NCBI RefSeq assembly: GCF_032399705.1
Contig: NZ_CP135922.1
Coordinates: 3,596,001-3,660,000 of the forward strand
Direction: 5' to 3'
Length of the DNA: 64,000 nucleotides
DNA from: Paenibacillus sp. BIC5C1
GTDB taxonomy: Bacteria > Bacillota > Bacilli > Paenibacillales > Paenibacillaceae
This document shows, piece by piece, positions 1-9,015 of this stretch; the first letter of the stretch is position 1, and every line of letters begins with the position of its first letter. Below the pieces are notes generated by a model, which was given only the letters and a program-made list of their open reading frames with translations, was not told the origin of the DNA and did not search any database. Made by a program: the position numbers and the translations under genes.

Positions 1-1031
1 CACGGGCGGCATATGACCACTTCAAACCACTGGATGGCCGATTTGCGGATAACGTCATTTTGCAGATCAAAAATGGGCCGATGGACTTTCAGGTTCGCGA
101 GGCCGTATCACCGCTGTTCGGTGCAATGGAGAACACAAATCAGGTATTGGAATTCCAGATTACGCAGGAGTATACTGGCCAGCAGCGGCATCTGTGTTAT
201 CTGATTCCACAGTGGAAAGAAGTATTGGATTTTGATACGTTCTCCAAGGGACCGGGTTCTGAGATCAAACGCATTGCTGACGGTTCTCTGTATAACAGAC
301 CCTACAGCGGCTTTGCCGCAGTATCCAATATTGGTGCAGATGCTTGCTGGACAGGACATCCGCTCGCTCAGGCAAATCTATATGGATATGGGAGACTTGC
401 CTGGAATCCGGAACTGTCATCCGAAGAGATCGCGGGGGAGTGGGTCAGACTTACATTCGGACATGACGAAGAGGTCGTTCGTCTCATCTCTGGCATGCTT
501 TTGAATTCATTGGATATCTATGAAAGTTATACGGCACCACTCGGTGTAGGCTGGATGGTTAATCCGGAGCACCATTATGGGCCTAATGTGGATGGCTATG
601 AATATTCCAAGTGGGGGACGTATCATTTTGCCGATTGTGATGGCATTGGTGTGGACCGGACAGTGGGCAGTGGAACGGGATATACATCGCAATACCACCA
701 CGAAAATGCCGAAAGATATGAATCCGTAGACTCCTGTCCGGACGAGCTGCTGTTATTTTTCCACCATGTCCCGTATACGCATGTTCTGCATTCTGGCAAA
801 ACGGTCATTCAGCACATTTATGATACACATTTTGATGGAGCAGAGCAGGCGGAAGCATTAGCACAGACCTGGAGACAGCTGGAAGGCAAGATTGATCCGA
901 CTGTATTTGATAAGGTGTCTGCGTTACAGGTAGGGCAGGCGGAACACGCCAAAGAATGGCGAGACATGATCAATACGTACTTCTATCGCAAAAGTGGTAT
1001 TGCCGATAAACAAGGAAGAACGATATATTAA
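1..1031 (+). CDS. aguA: alpha-glucuronidase (GH67), 5' end outside window
   Basis: The frame is open from base 3 and gives 342 residues, about the C-terminal half of a GH67 enzyme (usual length near 690). Seen: the block [10 protein letters not shown] at 63-92, and QITQEYTG with its Glu 28 residues after the Asp of GPMDF. Family knowledge: these two residues have the spacing of the general-base acids D364 and E392 of Geobacillus AguA; the catalytic acid lies upstream, outside the window. GH67 enzymes remove (4-O-methyl)glucuronic acid from the end of short xylo-oligosaccharides and are usually intracellular. A polyol-type dehydrogenase follows after 79 bases on the same strand, so the two may be co-transcribed in glucuronoxylan use (inferred). 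Confidence 0.93.
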   Translation, partial: RAAYDHFKPLDGRFADNVILQIKNGPMDFQVREAVSPLFGAMENTNQVLEFQITQEYTGQQRHLCYLIPQWKEVLDFDTFSKGPGSEIKRIADGSLYNRPYSGFAAVSNIGADACWTGHPLAQANLYGYGRLAWNPELSSEEIAGEWVRLTFGHDEEVVRLISGMLLNSLDIYESYTAPLGVGWMVNPEHHYGPNVDGYEYSKWGTYHFADCDGIGVDRTVGSGTGYTSQYHHENAERYESVDSCPDELLLFFHHVPYTHVLHSGKTVIQHIYDTHFDGAEQAEALAQTWRQLEGKIDPTVFDKVSALQVGQAEHAKEWRDMINTYFYRKSGIADKQGRTIY

Positions 1032-1110
1032 TCTGGATACGAAAACTAGAATCTTCGGATCTTCTTCGGAGGAAAGAACAACGTTGGTATACACGAGATG
1101 GAGGGAACAT

Positions 1111-2178
1111 ATGGGACATCATCAATTACCCGAGACCATGAAGGCTGCTGTCATGACAGAGCCAGGGCACATCATCATTGAGGAACAGGCTGTACCACAG
1201 CCTGCTGAAGACGAAGTGCTCATTCAAGTGATGGCCGTTGGCGTCTGCGGATCGGATGTGCATTATTTTGAACATGGCAGAATTGGCCGATTTGTAGTGG
1301 AGAAACCGATTATACTTGGACATGAATGTGCAGGTATCGTAGCGGGCGTAGGCTCGAAAGTATCACGGCTGAAAGAAGGAGATCGGGTAGCTATTGAGCC
1401 TGGGGTAACCTGCGGACGATGCACGGCATGCAAAGAAGGTCGTTATAATCTGTGTCCCGATGTGCAATTTCTGGCGACGCCTCCGGTGGATGGGGCATTT
1501 GTACAGTACATGACCATTCGGGAGGATATGGTTTTCCCGATCCCGGATCATCTGTCTTTTGAAGAGGCAGCCATGAACGAACCTTTCTCGGTTGGCATTC
1601 ATGCTGCAAGACGTAGTAAACTGGCTCCTGGCACCACACTTGCTATTATGGGCATGGGACCTGTTGGACTGATGGCTGTTGCAGCTGCAAAATCGTTTGG
1701 CGTAGAACGCATCATCGTGACAGATCTGGAGGAAGTACGGTTGGAGGCTGCTCGTCGTATGGGCGCCACCCATACCATTAATGTACGGAACGAGGATGCA
1801 CAGGCGGTAATCCGTGAGTTAACGAACGGCGTCGGTGTAGATACAGCTTGGGAAACTGCGGGGAATCCAAAGGCGCTTCAGTCGGCATTATATTCGCTCC
1901 GGCGAGGTGGCAAGCTTGCTATTGTAGGACTGCCTGCACAGGATGAAATTGCCCTGAATGTTCCTTTTATCGCGGACAACGAGGTGGATATATACGGAAT
2001 CTTCCGTTACGCCAATACGTATCCGGCGGGAATTGAATTTCTAAGCTCAGGCCAGCATGATGTAATGTCACTGATTACTGACCGTTATTCGCTTGAGGAG
2101 ACACAACAGGCCATGGAACGGGCATTGCACAACAAGAGTGGCAGTCTCAAAGTAATGGTGTATCCGAACGGCAAATGA
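1111..2178 (+). CDS. zinc-dependent medium-chain alcohol/polyol dehydrogenase (sorbitol/xylitol dehydrogenase-like)
   Basis: A 355-residue protein of the usual sorbitol dehydrogenase length. Seen: catalytic zinc ligands C46 (GVCGSD) and H71-E72 (GHECAG), a structural zinc site with C101, C104, C107 and C115, and the dinucleotide-binding turn GMGPVG at 181-186. These mark an NAD(P)-dependent oxidation of a polyol hydroxyl in the cytoplasm; the exact substrate cannot be read. I chose ATG 1111 because GGAGGG lies 5 bases upstream. An in-frame ATG at 1138 (MKAAV) is an alternative, and the open frame extends back to 994 inside the previous gene, which is unlikely to be used. It sits just downstream of the alpha-glucuronidase and ends in a terminator. 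Confidence 0.9.
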   Translation: MGHHQLPETMKAAVMTEPGHIIIEEQAVPQPAEDEVLIQVMAVGVCGSDVHYFEHGRIGRFVVEKPIILGHECAGIVAGVGSKVSRLKEGDRVAIEPGVTCGRCTACKEGRYNLCPDVQFLATPPVDGAFVQYMTIREDMVFPIPDHLSFEEAAMNEPFSVGIHAARRSKLAPGTTLAIMGMGPVGLMAVAAAKSFGVERIIVTDLEEVRLEAARRMGATHTINVRNEDAQAVIRELTNGVGVDTAWETAGNPKALQSALYSLRRGGKLAIVGLPAQDEIALNVPFIADNEVDIYGIFRYANTYPAGIEFLSSGQHDVMSLITDRYSLEETQQAMERALHNKSGSLKVMVYPNGK

Positions 2179-2188
2179 ATTTATTTTC

Positions 2189-2226
2189 AAAGAAGCCCTG
2201 ATGTTTAGGGTTTCTTTTTTTGTATT
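2189..2226 (+). terminator. Rho-independent terminator after polyol dehydrogenase
   Basis: Inverted repeat AAAGAAGCCCT (2189-2199) with AGGGTTTCTTT (2207-2217), followed by a T-rich tract. It lies 10 bases after the stop codon. Confidence 0.85.
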
Positions 2227-2242
2227 TTTCGCCATAAAAGGA

Positions 2243-2271
2243 TTAAACAAGCTTCCATAACGTGGTATAAT
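2243..2271 (+). promoter_or_regulatory. possible sigma-A promoter for the HPr-like gene
   Basis: A perfect TATAAT at 2266-2271 sits 17 bases after a weak TTAAAC -35 (2243-2248), about 75 bases before the start codon. Only the -10 is convincing. Confidence 0.35.
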
Positions 2272-2346
2272 GCTTGAAGATTTTAATATATAAAATTATA
2301 CACACCAAATTGGTTAAATAGCATCTAGCGAAAGGAACTGAAGGTT

Positions 2347-2613
2347 GTGAGAACACATGAATTTATGATTCACTCTGATTTCCACCGGGATGATCTGATG
2401 TCTGTATCTTCTCAAGCGTCGCGTTTTGCCTCGGATATCTCATTGTCATTTATGGATGCGAATCATGAGCATCGTGTAGATGTCAAAAGCCTGCTCGGGA
2501 TGGCGCTACTTCCCATTCGACATGGCAGTGTGGTGAGATTGCAGACACGGGGAAGAGATGAACTTGAAGCATTGGAATATTTGCTAAATGTGCTGGAGAA
2601 AGGATTAACTTGA
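2347..2613 (+). CDS. HPr-family protein with altered active site
   Basis: An 88-residue protein with full-length HPr fold similarity. Seen: the region aligned to the phosphorylated His of HPr reads FHRDD instead of IHARP, so the His (H13) is kept but the catalytic Arg and the Pro are replaced by Asp. The regulatory Ser region VKSLLG is kept (S48; HPr has LKSIMG). Family knowledge: HPr is phosphorylated on His by enzyme I and on Ser by HPr kinase. Loss of the Arg suggests poor sugar phosphotransfer and perhaps a Crh-like signalling role (inferred). The start is GTG 2347 with AAAGGAA about 10 bases upstream; ATG 2365 is a weaker alternative. It is a single-gene unit after a terminator. Confidence 0.8.
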   Translation: MRTHEFMIHSDFHRDDLMSVSSQASRFASDISLSFMDANHEHRVDVKSLLGMALLPIRHGSVVRLQTRGRDELEALEYLLNVLEKGLT

Positions 2614-2757
2614 ACTCTGAAACCTGTGCAAATCACAGTGAATTGTAAAATATTTATCGTTTCTTCAATTCCGACTGGTACTTCGTCCAAAAAAAGAGTA
2701 TAATAAAATTTAGTTCTATTCTAAGAAGTACCCATATTAAAGGAGTGTAAATAGATT

Positions 2758-3006
2758 ATGCCAAAAGCTGATATCCATCCAAAGACACAAACAGTAATTT
2801 TCTTCGATGCAAGTGCTGATTACAAATTCCTGAGTTCTTCGACTAAATTCTCGAACGAAACAATGGAATGGGAAGATGGTAACACTTACCCAGTAATCCG
2901 TGTGGACACTAGCTCCGCATCCCACCCATTCTTCACTGGTAAACAAAGAAACGTGGACATCGGTGGTCGTGTTGATAAATTTAACCGTAAATACAACATC
3001 AAATAG
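2758..3006 (+). CDS. rpmE2: 50S ribosomal protein L31 type B (zinc-free paralogue)
   Basis: An 82-residue protein with the type B L31 signature: MPKADIHP at the start, [12 protein letters not shown], and [10 protein letters not shown] near the end. It has no cysteines, so it lacks the zinc-binding Cys motif of type A L31. Family knowledge: type B L31 replaces the zinc-containing form in the large subunit under zinc shortage and is often under Zur control; I found no convincing Zur box upstream. AAAGGAGTG sits about 10 bases before ATG 2758, and a TATAAT lies at 2699-2704 without a clear -35. A terminator follows at once. Confidence 0.95.
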   Translation: MPKADIHPKTQTVIFFDASADYKFLSSSTKFSNETMEWEDGNTYPVIRVDTSSASHPFFTGKQRNVDIGGRVDKFNRKYNIK

Positions 3007-3027
3007 GTTGTCCAACCATTACAAGAA

Positions 3028-3056
3028 AACCTCGGGATTAATCCTGAGGTTTTTTT
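3028..3056 (+). terminator. Rho-independent terminator after rpmE2
   Basis: AACCTC GGATT / AATCC GAGGTT hairpin (arms about 3028-3039 and 3040-3051) followed by seven T. It begins 21 bases after the stop. Confidence 0.9.
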
Positions 3057-3220
3057 GCATGCATGCCGATAGGAAACTCACGTAGTTCAGAGTTAAAAGT
3101 AATTCTAACACCCGTACATATTCATTTCCTCTAAAATTAATTCAACCAATTATTGCGCTTACAACACTTTCGGATGTACACTAGAAAACAGAGTCAGACA
3201 TATTGGAGGAGGAAATAGAG

Positions 3221-3526
3221 ATGAGCAGCATCAATCATATGGTAACGTTTACACTTTACGCAGGTAAAGATACACCCGAGGCAGAGGCATTTTTAAAAGA
3301 GAGCGCGGATGCACTGGCGAATATTCCCGGTGTTGAGCAATTCCAGATCCTGCGTCAGGTGAGCGGAAAAAATGAATTTGACTATAGTTTTTCAATGGTA
3401 TTCGCCAATCAGGCAGCGTATGATGCATACAATGATCATCCGGTTCACCGCCAATATGTAGAAGAACGTTGGGAAAAGGAAGTTAGTCGCTTCCAGGAAA
3501 TCGATCTCATTCAGCACGGAGAGTAA
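3221..3526 (+). CDS. Dabb (stress-responsive A/B barrel) family protein
   Basis: A 101-residue single-domain protein. Seen: MVTFTL near the N-terminus, then a central NEFDYSFSMVF strand and the closing DHPVHRQYVEERW, a typical Dabb pattern of a small dimeric ferredoxin-like barrel. The family includes plant stress proteins and a few cyclases or monooxygenase-like enzymes; no specific reaction can be assigned. ATG 3221 is chosen because GGAGGAGG ends 8 bases upstream; an in-frame TTG at 3203 would overlap that ribosome binding site. It stands alone between the L31 gene and an SDR gene. Confidence 0.85.
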   Translation: MSSINHMVTFTLYAGKDTPEAEAFLKESADALANIPGVEQFQILRQVSGKNEFDYSFSMVFANQAAYDAYNDHPVHRQYVEERWEKEVSRFQEIDLIQHGE

Positions 3527-3683
3527 AGAAGTGATAAATCTCATTGAACCGATCATAGAATTCCACTGAAATCCGAAAGCGTTTTCCAGTTTAATTAATG
3601 AGATTGAAATCATTTGAAATCCTTCTTTCTTCATCGCTAAATTTCGTGATTACACATGTGGCTTAAAGGAGGGGACTGTCCCT

Positions 3684-4445
3684 ATGAAATTGGATCTTAC
3701 AGGTAAGACAGCACTGGTAACAGGCGCAACTGGTCAATTGGGAAGGGTCATTGCACGTACGTTGGCAGATTGTGGTGCTGATCTCGCGCTGCATTACATA
3801 AATAATGAAACGAAGGCTAAAGAGCTTCAGGCTGAGATTGAAGCCATCGGTCGGAGAACCCTCATTGTTCAGGGCGACATCACGAAGCAGGATACGGCAT
3901 TTCGGTTGCGGGATGAAATCCAGTCCAGCCTTGGCGATGTGGATATCGTGGTTGCCAATGCAGTTATACAATATGCCTGGACAACGGTGCTGGAACAATC
4001 ACCGGATGATTATATAAGTCAGTTCGAATCTTGTGTGATGCAGAGTGTGTATCTTGCCAAAGCATTCATTCCTTATATGAAAGAAGCGAGAGCTGGTCGA
4101 TTCATTGGTATCAATACGGAATGTGCGATGCAGAATTTTGCTACCCAGTCTGCATATACAGCGGGAAAACGCGGAATGGATGGTTTGTACCGTGTACTGG
4201 CGAAAGAGGTAGGCGAGTATCAAATTACGGTCAACCAGGTTGCGCCTGGATGGACGATCAGTGAACGCGACCGCAACAACGAGTCGGGGCATGATGAGGG
4301 CTATATTCAAACTGTACCGCTGAAACGTAGGGGGGAAGATCAGGAAATTGCCAATGCCGTAGCATTTCTGGCATCCGACCTGTCCTCTTTTATTACAGGA
4401 GCTTATATCCCGGTCAGTGGTGGCAATGTGATGCCCGCCATTTAA
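3684..4445 (+). CDS. SDR family oxidoreductase
   Basis: A 253-residue classical short-chain dehydrogenase. Seen: cofactor motif TGATGQLG at 14-21, a D-I pair (GDITK) after the third strand, the active-site YTAGK, and the C-terminal PVSGGN. Two departures: the usual NNAG is ANAV, and the residue 13 positions before the catalytic Tyr is Thr (INTE) instead of Ser. Thr still offers a hydroxyl, so activity is likely kept, but this is inference. Substrate unknown; probably NADPH-linked and cytoplasmic. GGAGGGG precedes ATG 3684, and a 12-base-pair terminator follows. Confidence 0.88.
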   Translation: MKLDLTGKTALVTGATGQLGRVIARTLADCGADLALHYINNETKAKELQAEIEAIGRRTLIVQGDITKQDTAFRLRDEIQSSLGDVDIVVANAVIQYAWTTVLEQSPDDYISQFESCVMQSVYLAKAFIPYMKEARAGRFIGINTECAMQNFATQSAYTAGKRGMDGLYRVLAKEVGEYQITVNQVAPGWTISERDRNNESGHDEGYIQTVPLKRRGEDQEIANAVAFLASDLSSFITGAYIPVSGGNVMPAI

Positions 4446-4514
4446 TTTGGCTTTGGTGATGTGAATGAATTACTAAATATGCAATGTACGCATTTTAAAC
4501 CATAGTAGCGCATG

Positions 4515-4549
4515 ATCCGTTTGTCAGTCCATGACAAGCGGATTTTTAT
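4515..4549 (+). terminator. Rho-independent terminator after SDR gene
   Basis: A 12-base-pair stem, ATCCGTTTGTCA (4515-4526) with TGACAAGCGGAT (4532-4543, one G-U pair), followed by a T/A tract. Confidence 0.9.
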
Positions 4550-4669
4550 ATATATCCATAAATACATATGAATTTGTTTCTAATTTCAAAAGATTGGGGT
4601 AAAAGAATAGGTAGTTTAACGCGGTGGAAACATAACTCAAAATAAGCGAATAAAGGAGACCGACCTGTC

Positions 4670-6397
4670 ATGAAAAAAACAATTGCAGACGTTCTGGTCG
4701 AAGCACTATTGAACGCAGGCGTCAAACGCATCTATGGTATCGTTGGAGACTCCTTGAATGCGGTACTCGATTCCATCCGTCGTTCGGGTAAAATTGAATG
4801 GATTCATGTCCGCCATGAGGAAGTGGCTGCTTTTGCAGCTGGGGCAGATGCCCAAGTGAGCGGAAGTATTGCCGTATGTGCGGGCAGCAGCGGACCGGGA
4901 AACATGCATTTGATTAACGGTCTGTATGACTGTCATCGGAACCGTGTTCCGGTACTTGCCATAGCTGCTCATATTCCAAGTGATGAGATCGGGAGTGAAT
5001 ATTTTCAGGCGACTCATCCAGAGTATTTGTTTCAGGAATGCAGTCATTATTGCGAAGTCATTACAACGGCCAAACAGATGCCGCGTTCCTTTACGATGGC
5101 GCTTCAGACTGCAGTCTCACGTTCAGGCGTTTCCGTCATTATATTGCCTGGTGATGTAGCGGCTTTGGAAGCGGCTGATTTGCCTGTGCCGGAGCATGTG
5201 TATCATGCCACACATCCTGTCGTACACCCTTCCGAACCTGAACTGCGGAAACTGGCGGAATTCCTGAATCAAGGAAAAAAAATTACGTTGCTGTGTGGTG
5301 CAGGCTGCGCCGGTGCGCGTGAACCTCTGATGCAGCTCTGTGATCGCTTAAAATCCCCTATGGTCATTGCTTTGCGAGGCAAGGAATATCTGGAATATGA
5401 TAACCCGTATTCGGTGGGACTCACGGGATTAATCGGGTATTCCTCCGGTTATCATGCCATGATGGACTGTGATGTGCTCCTGATGTTGGGAACAGATTTT
5501 CCGTACCGACAATTCTTCCCGGAAGATGCGGTTGTACTTCAAGTAGATATTCAGTCTTCACACCTTGGTCGCCGTACAAAGCTCGATTATGGAGTGTGCG
5601 GAGATGTGAAAGCTACCATTGAAACATTATTACCTTATCTCACGGAAGAGCATAGCGACAAACATTTGCATAAAAGTGTGGAACGTTACGAGAAAGTTCG
5701 TAAGGAATTGGATGAGCTTGCCGTAGGTAAACCCGGAAAAACGCCAATTCATCCTCAGTATTTAACCAAGGTCATCAGCAATGCTGCAGCAGAAAATGCA
5801 ATCTTCACCTGCGATGTAGGTACACCTACGGTATGGGCAGCTCGCTATATTGAAATGAGCCGCAATCGCCGTTTGTTAGGTTCATTCAGTCATGGCACCA
5901 TGGCAAATGCTCTTCCACAGGCGATTGGAGCGCAAGTGTCTGATCCGGGAAGACAAGTGATTTCATTATCTGGTGATGGTGGCATTGCCATGCTGATGGG
6001 TGATCTTCTGACGCTTAAACAGCATAATCTCCCAATAAAAGTTGTCGTGTTTAACAACGGTGCACTCAGTTTTGTTGAACTGGAGATGAAAGCTGCCGGA
6101 TTGCTTGAATCCGGTACCGATCTCGTAAACCCCAACTTTGCTATGGTAGCTCAAGCGATGGGCCTGGAAGGGATACGGGTTGAAGATCCAGCTGATCTGG
6201 AAGGGGCTGTAGAGCGTGCATTGCAGCATGATGGCCCTGTTCTGATTGATGTTGTGGTGAACCGTCAGGAACTGTCCCTGCCTCCGAAGATTAATATAAA
6301 ACAGGCCGAAGGCTTCACCTTATGGATGATGAAGGCGGTGCTGAATGGGCGTGGCGATGAGCTGATCGAGCTGGCCAAAACGAATTTTCTAAGATAA
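4670..6397 (+). CDS. poxB: pyruvate oxidase / pyruvate:quinone oxidoreductase (PoxB type, TPP-dependent)
   Basis: A 575-residue thiamine-diphosphate enzyme. Seen: the activating Glu in RHEEVAAFAAGA (E50), the domain-one block CAGSSGPGNMHLINGL, and the TPP/Mg motif GDGG at 435-438 ending in NN at 462-463. The C-terminal tail QAEGFTLW...GDELIELAKTNFLR closely follows E. coli PoxB, where this segment binds the membrane on activation. Family knowledge: PoxB oxidises pyruvate to acetate and CO2 with FAD and passes electrons to quinone at the inner face of the membrane. AAAGGAGA lies 10 bases before ATG 4670. It is monocistronic and corresponds to B. subtilis ydaP. Confidence 0.95.
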   Translation: MKKTIADVLVEALLNAGVKRIYGIVGDSLNAVLDSIRRSGKIEWIHVRHEEVAAFAAGADAQVSGSIAVCAGSSGPGNMHLINGLYDCHRNRVPVLAIAAHIPSDEIGSEYFQATHPEYLFQECSHYCEVITTAKQMPRSFTMALQTAVSRSGVSVIILPGDVAALEAADLPVPEHVYHATHPVVHPSEPELRKLAEFLNQGKKITLLCGAGCAGAREPLMQLCDRLKSPMVIALRGKEYLEYDNPYSVGLTGLIGYSSGYHAMMDCDVLLMLGTDFPYRQFFPEDAVVLQVDIQSSHLGRRTKLDYGVCGDVKATIETLLPYLTEEHSDKHLHKSVERYEKVRKELDELAVGKPGKTPIHPQYLTKVISNAAAENAIFTCDVGTPTVWAARYIEMSRNRRLLGSFSHGTMANALPQAIGAQVSDPGRQVISLSGDGGIAMLMGDLLTLKQHNLPIKVVVFNNGALSFVELEMKAAGLLESGTDLVNPNFAMVAQAMGLEGIRVEDPADLEGAVERALQHDGPVLIDVVVNRQELSLPPKINIKQAEGFTLWMMKAVLNGRGDELIELAKTNFLR

Positions 6398-6735
6398 GTA
6401 TTAGGTTTTCCTTAGCAATATCGCAACATGTTCCACCGTCGTTCCGACAAAGTAAATGCATGAAAATATACTTTACATCTCACTAAAAAGAAGGGGAATG
6501 TTACACGCTTTTATTAAGGAGTTCTCCTTCTTGAGATGTGTGGAATGTGATGAATTATATAGTATGTATTCATATTATATGGTTTGTTTTTAAATTGAAA
6601 CTCCTTTAAAATAGGTAAAGTCAGGCAGGATTCAAGGCTTTTTACCCTACATATGTTGCATTCCAACGCAATACCGCTTCATATCGAATTAATCGATCCG
6701 ATGACAGATGACGAACACACATGGAGGAGATCAAA
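6398..6735. other. intergenic region between poxB and SDR gene
   Basis: No gene is visible. It holds an imperfect hairpin, AAGAAGGGGAA (6488-6498) with TTCTCCTTCTT (6522-6532), with no T-run, and an AT-rich stretch at 6550-6620 that probably carries the promoter of the next gene. Confidence 0.5.
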
Positions 6736-7491
6736 ATGAGTCACAAAGGAAAAGTAGCAATTATCACTGGAGCAGGAAGTGGATTGGGCCAAGCGACTGC
6801 ACTGAAGCTGGCAGAGAAGGGCGCATTTATTGTGGTCGTTGATCTGGTGGCAGAGACTGGTCAGGAAACTGTAAAACAGATTGAGAAGCTGGGCGGTAAA
6901 GCCATTTTTGTACAAACAGACGTAAGCAAGGCGAACGAAGTAGAGAATTATGTTAACAAAACGATCGAGGAATTCGGTCGAATCGACATGTTCTTCAATA
7001 ATGCCGGGATCGCTGGTCCTGGTGTCAAACTAATTGAGCATACTATCGAGCAGTTTGACCAAATCATTGATATTAACCTGAGAAGTGTATTTTACGGATT
7101 GAAGTATGTGATTACCGAAATGCTCAAAACTGGCGGTGGTTCCATCGTCAATACGGCATCTACAGCAGGAATTGTGGGTGTTCAAGCAGTTGCACCTTAT
7201 GCAGCGACAAAGCATGGCGTAGTTGGACTAACACGTACTGCGGCCATTGAGTATGGCAAAGAAAACATTCGTGTGAATGCTATTGCCCCAGGTACGATTG
7301 AAACTCCAATGGTGGTTCAGTTTGGTAAGGATAATCCTGAAGTATTCAAAGCAACCCTTGATAGCATTCCGTCCGGTCGTCTCGGTAAGCCTGAAGAGAT
7401 TGCCAATCTGGTATCCTTCCTGCTGGGAGACGAAGCTCCTTATATTAATGGTGCTGTATATCCCATTGATGGTGCTGTAACTGCACAATAA
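6736..7491 (+). CDS. SDR family oxidoreductase (glucose/3-oxoacyl dehydrogenase-like)
   Basis: A 251-residue classical SDR with every family motif: TGAGSGLG (cofactor), NNAG, the Ser of NTAST, YAATK (catalytic Tyr and Lys) and the terminal GAVYPIDGA. The Asp after the second strand (VVVDL) favours NAD(H) over NADP(H). Substrate unknown. ATG 6736 is chosen because GGAGGAGA ends 5 bases upstream; the in-frame ATG 6721 overlaps that site. It is a single-gene unit ended by a strong terminator shared with the converging exporter gene. Confidence 0.9.
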   Translation: MSHKGKVAIITGAGSGLGQATALKLAEKGAFIVVVDLVAETGQETVKQIEKLGGKAIFVQTDVSKANEVENYVNKTIEEFGRIDMFFNNAGIAGPGVKLIEHTIEQFDQIIDINLRSVFYGLKYVITEMLKTGGGSIVNTASTAGIVGVQAVAPYAATKHGVVGLTRTAAIEYGKENIRVNAIAPGTIETPMVVQFGKDNPEVFKATLDSIPSGRLGKPEEIANLVSFLLGDEAPYINGAVYPIDGAVTAQ

Positions 7492-7513
7492 GGCATTCAT
7501 CAAACGTAATAAG

Positions 7514-7553
7514 AAAGAGAGGCGACTGTAATGTTACAGTGCCTCTCTTTTTG
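7514..7553 (+). terminator. strong terminator between converging genes
   Basis: Long stem AAAGAGAGGC..ACTGTAA (7514-7531) with TTACAGTGCCTCTCTTT (7534-7550), then T. The complement also ends in a T-rich stretch, so it may serve the converging exporter gene as well. Confidence 0.88.
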
Positions 7554-7587
7554 CGTGGTTTCATTTTATTCTTGAGCTTACGCTCCA

Positions 7588-8769
7588 TTATGCCACATTG
7601 GAAGATTCGGTCTGAGCTGTTGTGGTAACTGCCGGACGATAGGCAAGTATGATGATGATCATTGCAATGACCACCCCTGCAGCTCCTATCCAGGTGATAG
7701 ATGACAATGAAACTGCGCTGACGGCGATTCCCCCAATACCAGCACCCGCAGCCATGGCCAGCTGCATAACGGAACTGTTCAGACTTAACATAATCCCGGA
7801 CGATTCTGGAGCCATTGTAACCAGATTATATTGCTGTGTTGGGCCGGAAGACCAGGCGGAGAAGGACCATAGAATTAACACAATGAAGATGGCCATACCT
7901 GAATGAGCCGTGATGTTCAGCATCAGCAGACTTATGACATGCAAGGCCATTCCCAGGATGAGTGTTCTCTTTACCCCCATACGATCTGCGCTGTACCCTC
8001 CCGATTTGGAACCAATCAGACTTGCGATCCCAAAAGCCAGCAAAGCGGAACTTAACAACGTTTCGCTCATGCCTGCAACAGATACCAAGTAGGGTGAAAT
8101 GTAGGTATACGCAATAGAATAGCCTCCTAACCAGAAAAAGCTGACAAGCAGCGCAAATCCAATACGAGGTTGTTTGAGGAGCGCTAATTGTTTTCTCAAA
8201 GGAACGGGTGCTTCACCTTCAGATGGGGGAATCGTAGATGCAATAACAATCATGGCAATCACGCCCAAAATCGCGATACCTGCAAAAATCAGTTTCCAAT
8301 CCCAAGCTGCAGCGACCATTCTTCCCAGTGGAACTCCCACGATCAGAGATGCGGTAAACCCTGTAATGACCGTTGCGATTGAGCTGGCTTGTTTGCCTGC
8401 GGGCGCTATTTTGGAAGCGACTGTCAAGGCAGTTACAACAACAACTCCGGCTCCCAGCGCCATGAGGACACGTGCGGCGATAAAGAGTCCATATCCAGGT
8501 AACAGGTAGGCCAAAACGTTACCTGCAACAAAAAGTCCCAGAAAGTATAGCAGCAGCTTTCTTCGGTCCATGCGGGATGTTAAGGCAATGATGATGGGCG
8601 TACCGAGTGCATAAACGAGTGAAAAGATTGTGATCAGCTGTCCCGCAGCAATCAACGATATATTCATGGTGTCCGAGATCCGATCCAGAATGCCCGCAAT
8701 GACATATTCGGAGGTCCCTACAAGAAAGCTGACCAAGGCCAGGACATAGATTTTCCATGTGTTAGACAT
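7588..8769 (-). CDS. MFS transporter (DHA1 family, efflux type)
   Basis: A 393-residue protein with about 12 predicted membrane helices, the normal size for a DHA1 exporter such as PbuE or YbcL. Seen: SRMDRRKLLL in the loop after helix 2 (motif A position), ARVLMALGAG in helix 4, and GVPLG in helix 5 (the antiporter motif of efflux members). It probably exports a small toxic or excess metabolite using the proton gradient; the substrate is unknown. It lies downstream of an ArsR repressor on the same strand. One operator-like dyad overlaps its promoter and another lies between it and arsR, so it is probably derepressed with the repressor gene (inferred). Confidence 0.9.
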   Translation of the reverse strand: MSNTWKIYVLALVSFLVGTSEYVIAGILDRISDTMNISLIAAGQLITIFSLVYALGTPIIIALTSRMDRRKLLLYFLGLFVAGNVLAYLLPGYGLFIAARVLMALGAGVVVVTALTVASKIAPAGKQASSIATVITGFTASLIVGVPLGRMVAAAWDWKLIFAGIAILGVIAMIVIASTIPPSEGEAPVPLRKQLALLKQPRIGFALLVSFFWLGGYSIAYTYISPYLVSVAGMSETLLSSALLAFGIASLIGSKSGGYSADRMGVKRTLILGMALHVISLLMLNITAHSGMAIFIVLILWSFSAWSSGPTQQYNLVTMAPESSGIMLSLNSSVMQLAMAAGAGIGGIAVSAVSLSSITWIGAAGVVIAMIIIILAYRPAVTTTAQTESSNVA

Positions 8770-8801
8770 GAGTATATAACCTCTTTCTGATTGTAATTAT
8801 T

Positions 8802-8825
8802 ATATTTTTAGAAATATAGAAATAA
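8802..8825. promoter_or_regulatory. ArsR-type operator 1 (exporter promoter)
   Basis: ATATTTTTA, 6 bases, TAGAAATAA: the same two 9-base half-sites and 6-base spacer as operators 2 and 3. It overlaps the minus-strand -10 (TATAAT, complement of 8799-8804) of the MFS gene. Confidence 0.65.
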
Positions 8826-8979
8826 AGACGAGAGAACAGGATTAAGATAAAACTAATCTACCAATGAGGCAAAGGGAGTACTTAATTTATCAAATGTACC
8901 GCGTGTTATAGCAAAAGGGTATTTTATACGACTATGATAAGGCTCAGCGGACTAGGTAGCATTACTAATCATTGATTTT

Positions 8980-9003
8980 ATATTTCTAGTATTATAGAAA
9001 TAT
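8980..9003. promoter_or_regulatory. ArsR-type operator 2 (perfect dyad)
   Basis: ATATTTCTA (8980-8988), spacer GTATTA, TAGAAATAT (8995-9003): a perfect dyad that extends to 12 bases per arm (8977-9006). It lies 13 bases after the arsR stop codon and about 210 bases before the exporter start. Confidence 0.7.
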
Positions 9004-9015
9004 AAAACAAAAATT

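Noticed and set aside
994..1110. Possible N-terminal extension of the polyol dehydrogenase
   Set aside because: It would overlap the end of the alpha-glucuronidase gene and adds residues not found in the family; ATG 1111 has a ribosome binding site.
2641..2757. Zur box upstream of rpmE2
   Set aside because: Expected for type B L31, but no sequence close to the TCGTAAT-ATTACGA consensus was seen.
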